From Takakia lepidozioides (taxonomy: Eukaryota; Streptophyta; Takakiopsida; Takakiales; Takakiaceae), in assembly GCA_030704615.1 (NCBI GenBank), contig CM060733.1, forward strand, positions 8,370,001 through 8,434,000: DNA of 64,000 nt. The letters are read 5' to 3'. Both the position numbers and the translations under genes were made by a program. The notes under the pieces were generated by a model. It was not told where the DNA came from, did no database searches, and saw only the letters and a program-made list of their open reading frames with translations. Position 1 is the stretch's first letter. Each line of letters opens with the position of its first letter. Below, in pieces: positions 19,450 through 31,200 of this stretch.

Positions 19450-19784
19450 GCCTTCTCCTCCAACTTCCGCCTGACCCACGGAGCGAGTCCCGCCACAAAG
19501 TTGAAGACCATTTCTGGTTCTGCCATGTCCGCGACTTCGAGTAGCAGCACATTGAAAGCCTGAACATATCCCCGAATGTCATCCGTTTGCTTCAAATTCC
19601 TCATCTTGTCCCGGGTGAGCTAGGACGCATTGAGGGGCACAAACTGTCTCTTCATAAGTTCCTTGAACCCACTCCAGTTCAAGGGTTCCGGGTTTGGACC
19701 TTGGTCGTGAAGGCGTTTCTGCCACCATTGTTGAGCATAGCCGCTCAAATAGGTGGGAGCCACTTCCACCCGATTCAATATTAG
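19450..19784 (-). pseudogene. Ty3 gag fragment, different element
   Basis: Minus strand reads YLSGYAQQWWQKRL, WSGFKELMKRQFVPLNAS, one stop, then LTRDKMRNLKQTDDIRGYV and FVAGLAPWVRRKLEE. This is the core pattern of plant Ty3 gag (retrotransposon gag domain, PF03732). It does not match the gag at 25583, so it comes from another lineage. It is fused on one side to copy B of the methyltransferase-like gene and on the other to repeat R. Confidence 0.7.
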
Positions 19785-20642
19785 CATTCAGAATTGCCCA
19801 CCAATCTACATACCACTACTGCCGCAGCGGAAGGGAAGACAGTCATGGTATGTGATTGTTGATTCGCGATTGATGATGATTTCATATGCGCAGCAAGCCC
19901 CCATCTGTTCACAGCTAGAACCCACTGATCATGCCCGCCCCGTGAGTATCAACAAATGCTGGTTTTTGTTATGGCAATGTTCCATTTTGCTATATGATCA
20001 TGCTGTGCAGGATCTTACCCGACACTCTCTCTCTCTTTTCTTTCTTCTCCCCTCTATGTTCTTTCTCCAAGTATTCACAGGGCTGGTTCCTATTCATGTG
20101 TGACCTTGCAGTCCATACTTGGCCTTGTCACCAATGCAGTTATCATTTCTGTCAAGATCTCTCATCCTCACCATCCTCTCGGTTTTTCTCTCAGCTCACA
20201 CTGCAGAGAAGAAATTATGACAGTAAACATTGACCTGTAGCCCATGGAGTATATGCCAATTACCAGAAACTCTCCCCACCAATCTCAAGACCCCTCAAGC
20301 AATACCTAATTGTTATGACTGAACGGATACTTGTTATTCTACATGGATGTGTGTATTGCTGTGATCACCTATTAAGACCATCTGACTTTGATCCTTACCT
20401 TCTCGCTGAAACCACTAAGTTCAAACACAACCAGAGACTTATTAGTGCAGTATTTACTCTGCTGCTGGTAACTTCAGGGCTTCCCCAAACACAGACCTGA
20501 TGCACTACATAAATGCAGAATTCTCTTAGGGAAATTTGCCGTACACTCCCAAAACTGAAAGCATCTATCAGTCACTGCTCTCAATGATGAATTATTATGA
20601 CATGCAGCAACTGACGACCCTTTCACTCTATGAATTCCCCGT
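19766..20642 (+). repeat. Repeat R, first part (inverted copy at 41600-42700)
   Basis: From ATTCAATATTAGCATTCAGA to GAATTCCCCGT this matches the reverse complement of 41930-42700. It has no coding frame shared by both copies. It is interrupted at 20643 by a pol-LTR fragment and resumes at 21175. Confidence 0.75.
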
Positions 20643-20744
20643 AAGATGATCTTTATGATCACAGTAACTGTGTTGAAGATGGATGAAGTCATGGAGGCTT
20701 ACTCCTTATTATTGGGACGTCCGTGGCTGAAACAGGCCAGGGTA
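20643..20744 (+). pseudogene. Ty3 pol fragment
   Basis: Nearly identical to 28299-28400 (EVMEAYSLLLGRPWLKQAR in frame), the start of the pol region between protease and reverse transcriptase. It is directly joined to an LTR start with no polypurine tract, so a deletion or template switch made the junction. Confidence 0.8.
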
Positions 20745-21164
20745 TGTTAGAGGACTGTCTGGGACTTAGACACTTATACGGGATCTGTAGGGTACCCTTA
20801 ATTTTAGCACAGACTGAGACCTACAGGAGCCTTAGGGGTGACAGCAGCGCACTGTAGAGGGGGGTAACACAGCCCGTCACAGTCGTCACAGCCCGTCACA
20901 ACCAACACAGCCAACACAGCCCGTCACAGCCGACACAGCCAGACACAGTCAGCACAGCCCGTCACATCCGACACAGCCACATAGCCAGTCACAGCCCGAT
21001 ACAGCCGTCACAGTTTCACACAGCCAGTCACAGCTTGACACAACTGTCACGATCATAGGGAACGGAGAGCAGGACAGGGAACGACTGTGGGGAACAACAC
21101 CTGCAAATGGAACATGTTAGTTCACGGACGACGGTTAGTGAGGGAAACGGTTAGAGCCACGGGT
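20745..21164 (+). mobile_element. Truncated LTR, first ~420 bp
   Basis: Starts TGTTAGAGGACTGTC and follows the 23932 LTR through the CACAGCC minisatellite to GAGCCACGGGTAGG, then stops. It is closer to the LTRs of the complete element than to the old LTR at 6038. Confidence 0.85.
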
Positions 21165-21174
21165 AGGGGGATTT

Positions 21175-21478
21175 TGACACTTAGTTCCGGACTCTCTCTT
21201 TTCTGCTCCCTCAAAGCAATTCCAAATGCTCTTGACATCTTCCTACTTCACTCAGTATCACCACTCTGCCTACCCCTTAGGCATCCCTCATCTCAAAGAA
21301 TAGACAACCATCACACATCTTCCCCAAAATGGCGTTGTCAGCCACACTTCCTTATCACATTTAAAACATTCAGAGCTTAACTACAAATCATACCTGGCAT
21401 CACCAAAGCTTTTCCAAAGTCCACCCATATCCTACTTGCCCATTGCATCCTACAGCCTCACCCTCCAACTGGCTTCGG
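21175..21478 (+). repeat. Repeat R, second part
   Basis: Resumes at CACTTAGTTCC and matches the reverse complement of about 41610-41910, up to CTCCAACTGGCTTCG. In the inverted copy the two parts are contiguous, which shows that the pol-LTR fragment broke R here. Confidence 0.75.
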
Positions 21479-22796
21479 GTGATTGCATCCTACAATGTCC
21501 ATTTTTTGACGCAAATGCGTCATTTTTCCTGTACATAGTTTGTTGGTTTTGATCTACAATCTTATATTTCTATGAAATTTCTTAAAAGGGACTCACAACA
21601 TTCTACCTATCTACATGTAGTATCTACCTTCTCAAACTTGCCGCCAAAAACCGTTATCTCTAGAAGTGATGGACTTTATGAAAAGTCCATAAGCTTTTGT
21701 TACAGTCCATACAAAACTTGTTATGGACTCATTATATGTTAGATTTTGTAACATAATTGGAATAAGGGACTTGGCCCTCCCTTGCTATTATGATAAAGAA
21801 TCTAGTGTGAGAATTTTTTAATATTTTTACTCATTAAACTAAATTTTATGTACTTTATCAACCAATAACAGCCTTTTTCATAAAGTCCTTTAAAATATGA
21901 AAACCAAAACACCTCATGAACTGTCTTCATTAAATGCAACCATTTATTATAGAGAGAAACGTCACTTGGATGACAAGCTTGACTGTCATGATACTGGATT
22001 TAAAGACATATGTTCCCTCAAGTATAAGTAGACGAGATTACAAAGATTGTATGTACACCATACGCGAAAAAAAGAGGCATGGAGAACCTGCTCCACCAAT
22101 CACTTCTCACAGTCCCTGCCATAAATGATTATTCTTGAAGAAGTTGTATATTTCATGTACATAGTGAGCTTCTCCACATCTGATGTGGTCTTCTTTAGCT
22201 GCTGCTTGAGACTCATGATGTCTAGGCCATAAAAATCACCAAGCTATCAATCTTGGAATTCACCTCTGTCCATGAAGGCCCCATCTTGTGCAGCTTGTTG
22301 CCTTGCTCGCCTTCTCCCAACACTCTTGCATCGGTTACAAAAGAAGATACACTCTGTATCTGTATATGCCTCCGATCAATCCCAGCTACGTAAACCCTCT
22401 GAGGTGGTAGAGGCTACCATTTCGAGAAAAAGTCTATCACGTCCTCAGTTTCCTCCTGCTCCATGAAAAGAAAGTGGCAGAGTCATGGTATCGTGTTTCA
22501 TTTCCTTGTTTAAGAAGTGTGCTCAACACAATATTTTTTGATCTTCTAGTCGAGGGTAAGAAGGCTTGGGGGGTTATGCAGGACTTGGGAATCTTGCATC
22601 TTCAAGTCTTCCTTCCCCATTATTGGCTGAACTGTCTTCCAATTGGCCCTCCCCTTTGGAGGTGGATGAGGACATTAAATGGAAACACATGAAAAATAGG
22701 AAATCTAAAATAAAGGTGTACCTAAACTTTGAGCCCCTGCGTAGGAAGAAATACCTACTTGTTTCTTCTCCCCTGCCTTATCACAGGACGCGTCGT
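21479..22796. other. AT-rich intergenic DNA
   Basis: I see no gene, RNA gene or clear repeat here. Short frames are scattered and without recognisable motifs. Confidence 0.5.
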
Positions 22797-23037
22797 CGTT
22801 TAAGGGTTAATTAGGCTTGGTTTGATGCTCTAATTAGCATAACAAATAAGATTAGTCTTCAACCCTCATTTGTCTTCTTCACCGGCTCGCTTTTTTAATC
22901 TCTTTAGTAAAAGTTTCAGCATGACTATTTCTCCTCCTCCAGAGTTTCAATTGAATTGTGGATCTAAAATAAGATAGAGGAGCGTAAGTTCAAAACCTTG
23001 TGAAAAGTCCATTTGATGCAAATGATCTTTCATGGCT
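22797..23037 (+). repeat. Inverted repeat flanking the Ty3 element, left arm
   Basis: About 240 bp (GGTTTGATGC, TCTTCAACCCTC, CCTCCTCCA and TTTGATGCAAATGA landmarks) match the reverse complement of 37800-38058. The two arms bracket the 13.3-kb Ty3 element and may be remains of an older element into which it inserted. Confidence 0.7.
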
Positions 23038-23499
23038 GCCATAAGTCATTGTATGTAGACAAGAATATGAATACAAGAGATAAAGGACATGGATTCATTT
23101 GGTTAGGACTAATGAATTTTTATTTTGGTTTGAAGTATTTACTTTTATAAACCGTAAAGTTTATGGCAATGCTGTTGTGATTCCATAAACTCGTCGTCTA
23201 AGTTTGTACAGTAAGAATGATAGAAACATCCCACATCCCATTTTCTCTAGGATTGAAAATTTAAATTCAAACCCTAAACCACAAATAGAAATCTTGAGAG
23301 GATTTGAAACAAATAGTTTGGTTCTGTAGTGTTTTTAGTTCTTAAGATCTGAGCAACAAATTTAGGGTTTTGTTTTAGAGAGAGTGAAGACTCCGGCCAA
23401 AGCCGGTGAACTAAGAGCCATTTTGCTTTGCGGCTACTGCTCCTTTTCGGGGGTGGGCCCTATGGAAGTAGGAAGCGTCCGTGCGCCTAGGGAGGCGTA

Positions 23500-23860
23500 G
23501 CTCTAAGTGCTGATATGTTCAAGTTTGCGTTTGTTGGTAATTATAGCAGGGAGGGATTGAACGCCAGTGAGATGGATAGCTTTAGAAAATTGGTGGATAG
23601 TATCGATAGGGATACGGAAAGGGTGGGAACATTGGCTGAGTAGGACGTGGGGCCAAGTATCACGGGCCGGTGGGGATTGTGTGCATAGGGCGCATAATGA
23701 GGATGGGTATATAAGTGAGGCCAAAAGCGGTGCTTCCAATGATGACCCATGTAGTGGGCATATCTAAATTTGAGAGTTTGTCTTATTTGGGCATCTGTAG
23801 TAGCTTTTGTAGTCCAGAAGTGGTTGGATAGTTTGTAGTTGAGCACCTGAGATTGTGTCC
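23500..23860 (-). pseudogene. LINE reverse-transcriptase C-terminal fragment
   Basis: On the minus strand: KATTDAQIRQTLKFRYAHYM then, after a frameshift, CALC...DTWPHVLLS and CSHPF. A Cys-rich tail with D-T-W-x-H-V-L-L is what I recall from the end of some plant L1-type reverse transcriptases (zinc-binding RVT tail). Only this tail is present, with at least one frameshift. It lies just left of the complete Ty3 element. Confidence 0.5.
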
Positions 23861-23931
23861 ATTTTTGGATGTAGGTTTTAGTGTGGGCAAGCGAGGTTGT
23901 TGCTTGTTTGTGGGCTTCTGTTACAAAGGTT

Positions 23932-24974
23932 TGTTAGAGGACTGTCTGGGACTTAGACACTTATAAGGGATCTGTAGGGTACCCTTAATTTTTGCACAGA
24001 CTGAGACCAACAGGAGCCTTAGGGGTGACAGCAGCGCACTGTAGAGGGGGGTTACACAGTCCGTCACAGTCCAACACAGCCCGTCACAGTCGTCACAGCC
24101 GACACAGCCAGACACAGTCAGCACAGCTCGTCACAGCCGACACAGCCATCACAGCCAACACAGCCCGTCACAGCCGACACAGCCACACAGCCAGACACAG
24201 TCAGCACAGCTCGTCACAGCCGACACAGCCACACAGCCAGTCACAGCCCGACACAGCCGAACACAGTCGCACAGCCAGTCACAGCCCATCACAGTTTCAC
24301 ACAGCCAGTCACAGCTTGACACAGCTGTCACGATCATAGGGAACGGAGAGCAGGACAGGGAACGACTGTGGGGAACAATACCTGCAAATGGAACATATTA
24401 GTTCACGGACGACGGTTAGTGAGGAAAACGGTTAGAGCCACGGGTAGGAAAATAAAGGGAGAAGCAAGGACTGAGATGAGGGATCAATCTTGGAGGCACT
24501 GGAGGGGGAGGATTTCTTGGTCATGGATGAGAGGGGATCGGGCGGAGAGCAAGAACGAAAGCAAGCATAGAGAGCACGGTGAAGGAAGAGAGATGATTAG
24601 TAAATGCTTGTTATATGCAAAGCGGTAGTGATATTGTAGAGGAGATTAGAGACACAATGGCTTCGGCCTGATACCTGATAAATCATAATATGATACTTAT
24701 ACGATACAATCACACTGTGTAGAGAGATCTGAGTGAAGCTGTGGAATGAATGGATGAGTTGATGAGCAAACCGATACTCAATTATCAATAGTAAGGTAGC
24801 TAGCTAACATGAATGCGGAAAGGAAAACAAATAGGAAACACCCCCATGATACACTAGCTGTAGGTCATGACTGATTGTTCTGAGCGGGCTGAGTACTTAG
24901 AGATTTCCAACTCTTCTATCTTGGAGTTTCCGCCTCGGATAGCGAAGGGATGGGTGAGTAAAAGCTGCGCGACA
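23932..24974 (+). mobile_element. 5' LTR of the complete Ty3 element
   Basis: 1043 bp, TG...CA. It contains a minisatellite of CACAGCC, CGTCACAGCC and GACACAGCC units (about 24050-24330). Near its end lies TGGGTGAGTAAAAG, a near-perfect splice-donor sequence that would sit in the transcript leader. Confidence 0.9.
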
Positions 24975-25560
24975 TTTGGCGACCATACTGGGGATCTGGG
25001 TCATGAACAACCAGATGTGACAGGCATCTGGTGGGATCATGGTGGATGGAGAATTAAAGAATTTGATGTGAATCAAATTCCTTGTGAAACTGAGAAGGAA
25101 AGATTGTCCAAACGATTCTTCCAGAGGTTTTTGGAATTGCCGGACGGTTGTAAAGAAAACATTCTTAAGAAAGTGCATGATGCTGACCCAGAGTGGGGTC
25201 TGGAGAAAGGAGTGATAAAGATTTATCAGGTGGCCTGTAGAGGAAGAGCACGTTGGTTACCAACATTGGTATATGTGATAGCATTGCTATCCATTAAGCG
25301 AGTAGAGTTTGAAGGCTAGGAGGAAAGAAAAGTGAATGTTTATACTCATATGCATGAAGAGCTTGTACTGGTAAAGAATTGGATTCCAAAGGATATTTTG
25401 TGGATCAAACTCACACCAAGAACAGCTTTTCAGACTTGTTTGACATATGGTTATATGGTAACGGAGACTTCAAGTATAACCAAGGTGCATTGAAGCTTGA
25501 AAGAAACCCAGGCATATACGAGAGATATTACAGAAGAGAGTTTTGGTTATTGCCACATTA
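24867..25560 (+). pseudogene. Extra ORF before gag, broken copy
   Basis: Same protein as the intact 14538-15152 frame. In this copy the frame is open from an ATG inside the LTR (MTDCSERAEYLEISNSS), passes the LTR end and the primer-binding region, then has a stop (TAG, about 25317) after RVEFEG and a frameshift near 25480 before the shared end YRREFWLLPH. A start inside the LTR is possible because R-U5 is transcribed, but copy A lacks one G there and would start at its own ATG. Function unknown. Confidence 0.6.
24975..24996 (+). other. Primer-binding region
   Basis: TTTGGCGACCATACTGGGG follows the LTR end directly, as it does at 14562 in the other copy. Plant Ty3 elements often have TGGCG...GGGG here, pairing with a tRNA 3' end. 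I cannot name the tRNA. Confidence 0.6.
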
Positions 25561-25582
25561 AAAGAAATGAAAGACATGGGAC

Positions 25583-28282
25583 ATGAGTGATGAAAGAGAA
25601 GCTAGACGCCAGAGATATTCAGCAAAAAGAGAAAGCTATCTGAAAGCTAATTATCCATATCTTTGGGAGAGAGGAATAGACATAGGGGAATCATCTGGAC
25701 CTCTCACACCATTAAGATCAAAGAGTACATCACCCATACCGGAAGAACTAGAGTTGGATGCCACTCCTTCTTTTTCTTTGCAAGAAAGATTAAGGGAATT
25801 GGTACAGGAAGAAGATCAATCACGAGATGAAAGATCTGGGGTACATCCCTGGATAAAAGATTTGACAGAAATCTTTGATAAGAGTTGGCATGGAACACCA
25901 AAAGCAGGAACTCCAGTTTCTGAAGCGGAAGGTGAAGAAGGAGAAGAGGATGTGGCAGAGCCAACGGAGAGTTCAGACTCTCCAACACCATTACAGTTGA
26001 GTTACATGAGTGAAGAAGAAACCCAAGGGCAGAACTTGGAGGATGAAAACAGAGAGAAGAAATTGGAAGAGGAAGAATATGAAGAAGTAGACCCAACAGC
26101 TGAGGTTGAGACTACAACCAGGACATCCCAACCCGTTGGACCTGGATCAAGTGGAGCACTTGGATCACAGGCCAACGAAGGTGTCGGCTCAGGGGGATCA
26201 GGCGGGCTGCCTGGATCTGGCTCTGGGGGGACAGGGAGTGTGGGAAGTAGTGCAACTGAAGCTGGGAATACTGTGAATATCGTGGGGCCAGAAGCAGGGA
26301 GTGCTCAAGGGCCACCACTTGGTGGAAGATCCACCACAAAAACAACAGGTCCAGAAGGACCAGCACCAGTAAGGGTGCCAGCACCTGTCAGTGGGCAGAA
26401 GGTAGGGCCACAGATGGCGTTACAACCAACACGGGCAAAACCACCCTTTCCAATATATTCAGGAAAAGGGGATCCCGATGTACACATTAGCCAATTTGAG
26501 CACATGTGTATAGTGAACAATGAGAATGGCGATGATGCCAAGATGAGATTGTTTCCTTGTTCACTTATCAAGAAAGCAAGTGAATGGTATGCAAGATTCC
26601 CTGATAATCATTTCCTAACCTGGAATGGCTTGAATACAGCATTTCGAAATAGGTTCAGGACAAGTAAAACTGAAGATGAAGTGTATGGAAGTTTACAACA
26701 GTTAAAGCAAAAGAAGCATGAAACTGTTGAGGATTATATGGAAAAGATGGAATTGATGATGAAAAAGCTGGCTGCAGTACCAGCACCCGGTTTACAGAAG
26801 ATTTGGTTTGTGAGTGGACTAAGACCAGAGTTGCAAAAGAAAGTGGATATGTTACCCCATAATACAGTGGAGGAGGCATTTGAAACTGCAAACAGAATTG
26901 AGCAATTGGGAATGCTCAGGAGAGAGAAAAAGGATGATGAGGACTCTGAGGATAAGTCAGATGAAGAAGAAGAGCAAGAACTAAAAAGAAAGAGTAAGAG
27001 AAAGGAGAAGTTGAAGAGGGATAACTATGAAAAAAGATTGGAAGAAATCTTGAAGAAGTATGCCACAGAGGCTGCAACACATTGGAGAAAGGGTGTATGG
27101 TGTGCAAAGTGCCAGAATGAAGGCCATACCACCACTGAATGCCACATGAAGGAGAAACACTGTACTATCTGTAAAATGGATAACCATTCTACTGAGAATT
27201 GTTACTACAACAGAAGGACAGCTGCAAGAGAACCTAGGCAAGTAAGGGTGCATCAGGTGCAGCCCCAGCCAAGAAGAAACAATGATCAGGACCACTATGG
27301 TAGGTCTGGTGGTTATAACAATGGCATGGAAGGGAGAGGTAATTCAAGAGGAAATTACCAAGGAAATTCCAGAGGCAACTATCAGGGTAATCCAAGGGGG
27401 AATTACCAGCCCGGGAATCAGGATTATAGAAATAATCCAAGAACAGACCAAGGGCGAGGACCCAATGGTGAAGAACTATGTTACTATTGTAATCAGCCAG
27501 GACATCGCAGGGCAGCCTGTTCATTCTGGATAAGACACCAGAATGAGATGAGAGCTCCTGTGAATGAGGGCCCAGTGGTGGCAGCTCACATGGTTAGGCC
27601 ATGTGTTGTACCAGAAGTAAGTACAATGATAGTAACAAGAAGTAAAGCCAAACTAATACCTCCGGTAGTAGAGGAAGAAGATGATAATGAAGGTGGCAAT
27701 GATATGCCTGAAGATGAAGAGACTTGGAAAGATGAGAAGGAACTGCACAAGGAAGTGGCAGATACTATAAGGGAAATGCAGAAGAGTACTGATATTCCTG
27801 TGGCAGATTCCTCTGATTCTGATGGAGAAGAAGAAGGGAGTGAGGAAGAAAGGAAGAAAGAAGATGCAGACATGCAAAGTAATGAAGAGACTTTGCCTGA
27901 AGTAATATGCCAGACCAAAGCAGAAATTACCATTGGACAACTATTAGCTGTGGCACCTTATTGTAGGCACAGGCTGTATCAAGCAATCAATCGAATTGCC
28001 CAGGAGACAGGAAACACAGACCTGAACAGCAAGGTGACCAGTTATAATGTGAAGCCGGAAGGGCGAGAAACAGTCATGGACTTTGATGATTCTATGCCAG
28101 TAATCCAATTGAGAATTGGGAGCACAGAACTAACTGATGTACTGATAGATGGAGGTTCTGGAGTAAATATCATGACAAACCAATTAAGGAAGAAGCTTGG
28201 TCTAAGTAACATGAAACCAGCCCCATTTACAGTAACAATGGCAGATCAAAGAAGTGTACAGCCATTGGGATTGATAAGTTAA
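25583..28282 (+). CDS. Gag and protease of the Ty3 element
   Basis: An 899-residue frame. Residues 1-280 are acidic and Ser/Gly/Pro-rich. A gag core starts near residue 285 (PFPIYSGKGDP, then SEWYARFPDNHFLTW). There are three CCHC knuckles at about residues 507 (CAKCQNEGHTTTEC), 527 (CTICKMDNHSTENC) and 633 (CYYCNQPGHRRAAC), the first two close together, and an RGN-rich stretch between the second and third. The aspartic protease active site is at about residue 855 (VLIDGGSGVNIM), the D-G-G-S form seen in Tat/Athila elements in place of D-T/S-G. The frame ends in a TAA at 28280, where a small indel separates it from pol. Gag forms the particle and binds RNA; the protease cuts the polyprotein. 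Confidence 0.85.
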   Translation: MSDEREARRQRYSAKRESYLKANYPYLWERGIDIGESSGPLTPLRSKSTSPIPEELELDATPSFSLQERLRELVQEEDQSRDERSGVHPWIKDLTEIFDKSWHGTPKAGTPVSEAEGEEGEEDVAEPTESSDSPTPLQLSYMSEEETQGQNLEDENREKKLEEEEYEEVDPTAEVETTTRTSQPVGPGSSGALGSQANEGVGSGGSGGLPGSGSGGTGSVGSSATEAGNTVNIVGPEAGSAQGPPLGGRSTTKTTGPEGPAPVRVPAPVSGQKVGPQMALQPTRAKPPFPIYSGKGDPDVHISQFEHMCIVNNENGDDAKMRLFPCSLIKKASEWYARFPDNHFLTWNGLNTAFRNRFRTSKTEDEVYGSLQQLKQKKHETVEDYMEKMELMMKKLAAVPAPGLQKIWFVSGLRPELQKKVDMLPHNTVEEAFETANRIEQLGMLRREKKDDEDSEDKSDEEEEQELKRKSKRKEKLKRDNYEKRLEEILKKYATEAATHWRKGVWCAKCQNEGHTTTECHMKEKHCTICKMDNHSTENCYYNRRTAAREPRQVRVHQVQPQPRRNNDQDHYGRSGGYNNGMEGRGNSRGNYQGNSRGNYQGNPRGNYQPGNQDYRNNPRTDQGRGPNGEELCYYCNQPGHRRAACSFWIRHQNEMRAPVNEGPVVAAHMVRPCVVPEVSTMIVTRSKAKLIPPVVEEEDDNEGGNDMPEDEETWKDEKELHKEVADTIREMQKSTDIPVADSSDSDGEEEGSEEERKKEDADMQSNEETLPEVICQTKAEITIGQLLAVAPYCRHRLYQAINRIAQETGNTDLNSKVTSYNVKPEGRETVMDFDDSMPVIQLRIGSTELTDVLIDGGSGVNIMTNQLRKKLGLSNMKPAPFTVTMADQRSVQPLGLIS

Positions 28283-31200
28283 GATACAGATACAGAAGAT
28301 GATCTTTATGATCACAGTAACTGTGTTGAAGATGGATGAAGTCATGGAGGCTTACTCCTTATTATTGGGACGTCCGTGGCTGAAACAGGCCAGGGTATTC
28401 CATGACTGGAATTCTCAGTTACTAACCGTGCATAATGGGATACACGAGATACAAATTACCACAAAGAAATCTAGTAGATTACCTGCTACAAGAAGACCTC
28501 GAGGAGTCAGAGAGTATGACTGGAGAGGAGGACTGGATGAGGAGCAGGAAGCTACCCTATTTGCTGCACACCCAGAGTGGGAGCAGGTTGCAGAGATGCG
28601 GCTGGAAAGCCTAAGTTGTTTAAGAGGTATCTGCTGTGGTGTAGTGACAGCAACACCAACTGAAGAGGAAACCAGCAGTTACTCATCACATTTCTATGAA
28701 GAAAGAGAAGGAGAAATGGAAATCCTAGAGGAACCAGCCACTGTGAGCTTACAGGATGAAGTGGTGACTGGTTGGACAATCACAGCTGATGAGCAAGTGA
28801 GGGAAGTGAATGTGGGAACTAAAGAGGAACCGAGAATGGTGAAAGTAGGAGCTGATTTGGAGCCGGAGTTCTTTGAAGAAACTAAAAGCTTGTTCATCAA
28901 ATACAGAGATGTATTTGCTTGGAGCTATGAGGATTTAAAAGGGATACCACCTGAAGTCTGTCAGCATAAGATTGAACTGGAACCAGGGTCAGTACCAATC
29001 AAGCAGGCAGGTACAGAATGAATCCCAACTACGCACAGAAGGTTGGAGAAGAGATTAAGAAGTTGGCTGAGGCTAAGTTTATATACCCAATAGAGTATAC
29101 AACTTGGTTGTCACCCATTGTTATAGTTCCCAAGAAGAATGGCAAACTAAGAGTATGTGTGAACTACAAGAAGCTGAATGCTTGTACGAAGAAAGATCAC
29201 TTTCCTTCGCCATTCACAGAAGCAGTATTAGACACTGTGGCAGGCCATGAGATGTACTCATTCATGGATGGCTTCAGTGGTTATAATCAAGTGCAAGTGG
29301 CAGAAGAAGACCAAGGGAAAAACAACTTTCATCACAGACTGGGGGCTTATGCATACAAAGTCATGCCCTTTGGACTTTGTAATGCACCAGCGACCTTTCA
29401 GAGAGTGATAAGTGAATCTTTTCATGAGTATCTGGATGATTTCATGCAGGTATTCTTGGATGATTTCAGTGTGTACAGCTCTAAGAATGAGCACTTGCAT
29501 AAATTGGAGTTATGTGGCCAGATGCAGGATGAGAGGTCTGGGCCTGAATCCAGAGAAGTGTACTTTCTGTGTGAACTCAGGGGTGCTTCTGGGACACATT
29601 GTGTGTAAGAAGGGACTTCTTGTGGATCCCAGAAAGACAGAGTCCATTAAAGCCTCTCCACCACCAGTGAATGTTAAAAGTCTAAGGAGATTCCTTGGGC
29701 AAACCAGTTATTACAGAAGATTTGTCAAGAGGTATGCACAAATAGCAGCACCATTGAGCAAGCTTCTGAAGAAAGATGCAGTGTTTGCCTGGACAGCTGA
29801 ATGTCAACAGGCGTTTGAGGAACTTACACTGTCAGTAACAACTACACCTGTGCTGATTAACCCTCACTGGCATGTAGTATTTCATGTTCACTGCGATGCA
29901 TCAGGAGAAGCGTTGGGAGCGGTGTTAGCCCAGAATGTTACAGGAAATATAGATTCACCTGTGTACTATGCTAGCAGGTTGATGAACAGTGCTGAAAGGA
30001 ACTATAGCACAACGGAAAGAGAAGCATTGGCAATGATCTATGCAGTGAAGAAATTCAGGCATTACCTGTTGGGCAAGAAGTTTATGTTCTATGTGGATCA
30101 CCAGGCTCTGATATACCTGGTAAACAAACCTCTGATAAGCGGAAGAATAGCAAGATGGTTGATAATCTTGCACGAGTTTGAGTTCGAGGTTGTTTACAAG
30201 CCTGGGAGACTGCATCTTGTGGCGGATCACTTGTCACGGTTATCAACAGGAGAACCAGCCACAAGAATGGATGATCAATTACCAGATGCGAGTCTCTTTG
30301 CAATGGAGGTGCAGGGAAGTGCAGATGACTGGTTAGATTGGCAGTGGCCAATCAGATACTACCTTGCTCATGGTCAGTGCCCACCTAGTTATGGTAAGGA
30401 GCAGAGGAGGAGAATCGCTATCAAAGCTTTACCTTATACTATGGTAGGAAGCAGAATGTATAAGCTAGGACCTGATGGAGTACTAAAACGATGCTTGTAC
30501 CACCATGAAGTAAATAAAGTTTTGGAGGAAGTTCATAAAGGAGTGGCTGGAGGTCATTTTGGAGAAGAGACTACCAGTAGGAAGATACTACTCACAGGTT
30601 ACTGGTGGCCTACTTTGTTCAAAGATGTACACGAGTATTGTCAGAGTTGTGATGAATGTCAGAGGCTAGGACCTTTGCAGAGATCTGGAAGGATGGCCTT
30701 GCATCCTACAATGCCTACGGAACCATTTCAGAAATGGGGACTAGACTTTGTTGGACCAATTAACCCACCAGCCAAGAATACACGGAACAGGTACATAATT
30801 ACAGCCACTGATTATACTACGAAGTGGGTGGAAGCTAAAGCTTTGAGGGACAACACAGCCAAGTCCACAGCAAGGTTCCTGTACGAGAACATACTTACAC
30901 GATTTGGCTGTCCCTTAGAATTTATCAGTGATCAGGGAAGTCACTTCATGAATGAGACCATTGAGTTGTTGACTAAAGAGTTCATGATTGTGCATAGAAA
31001 GAGTACAACATATTACCCACAGGGTAATGGGCAGGCAGAGGCTACCAACAAAATACTATGTACTATCTTGGCTAAGATAGTCAATGCAAACAGAACGGAT
31101 TGGGATACAAAGCTGCTGACAGCTTTGTGGTCATACAGGACTTCATATAAAGTCACCACTAAGTATACACCATTCCAATTAGTTTATGGTATGGAAGCCT

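Noticed and set aside
23992-24339. Ser/His-rich repetitive ORFs in the LTRs
   Set aside because: Translation of the CACAGCC minisatellite. The frame changes between LTR copies.
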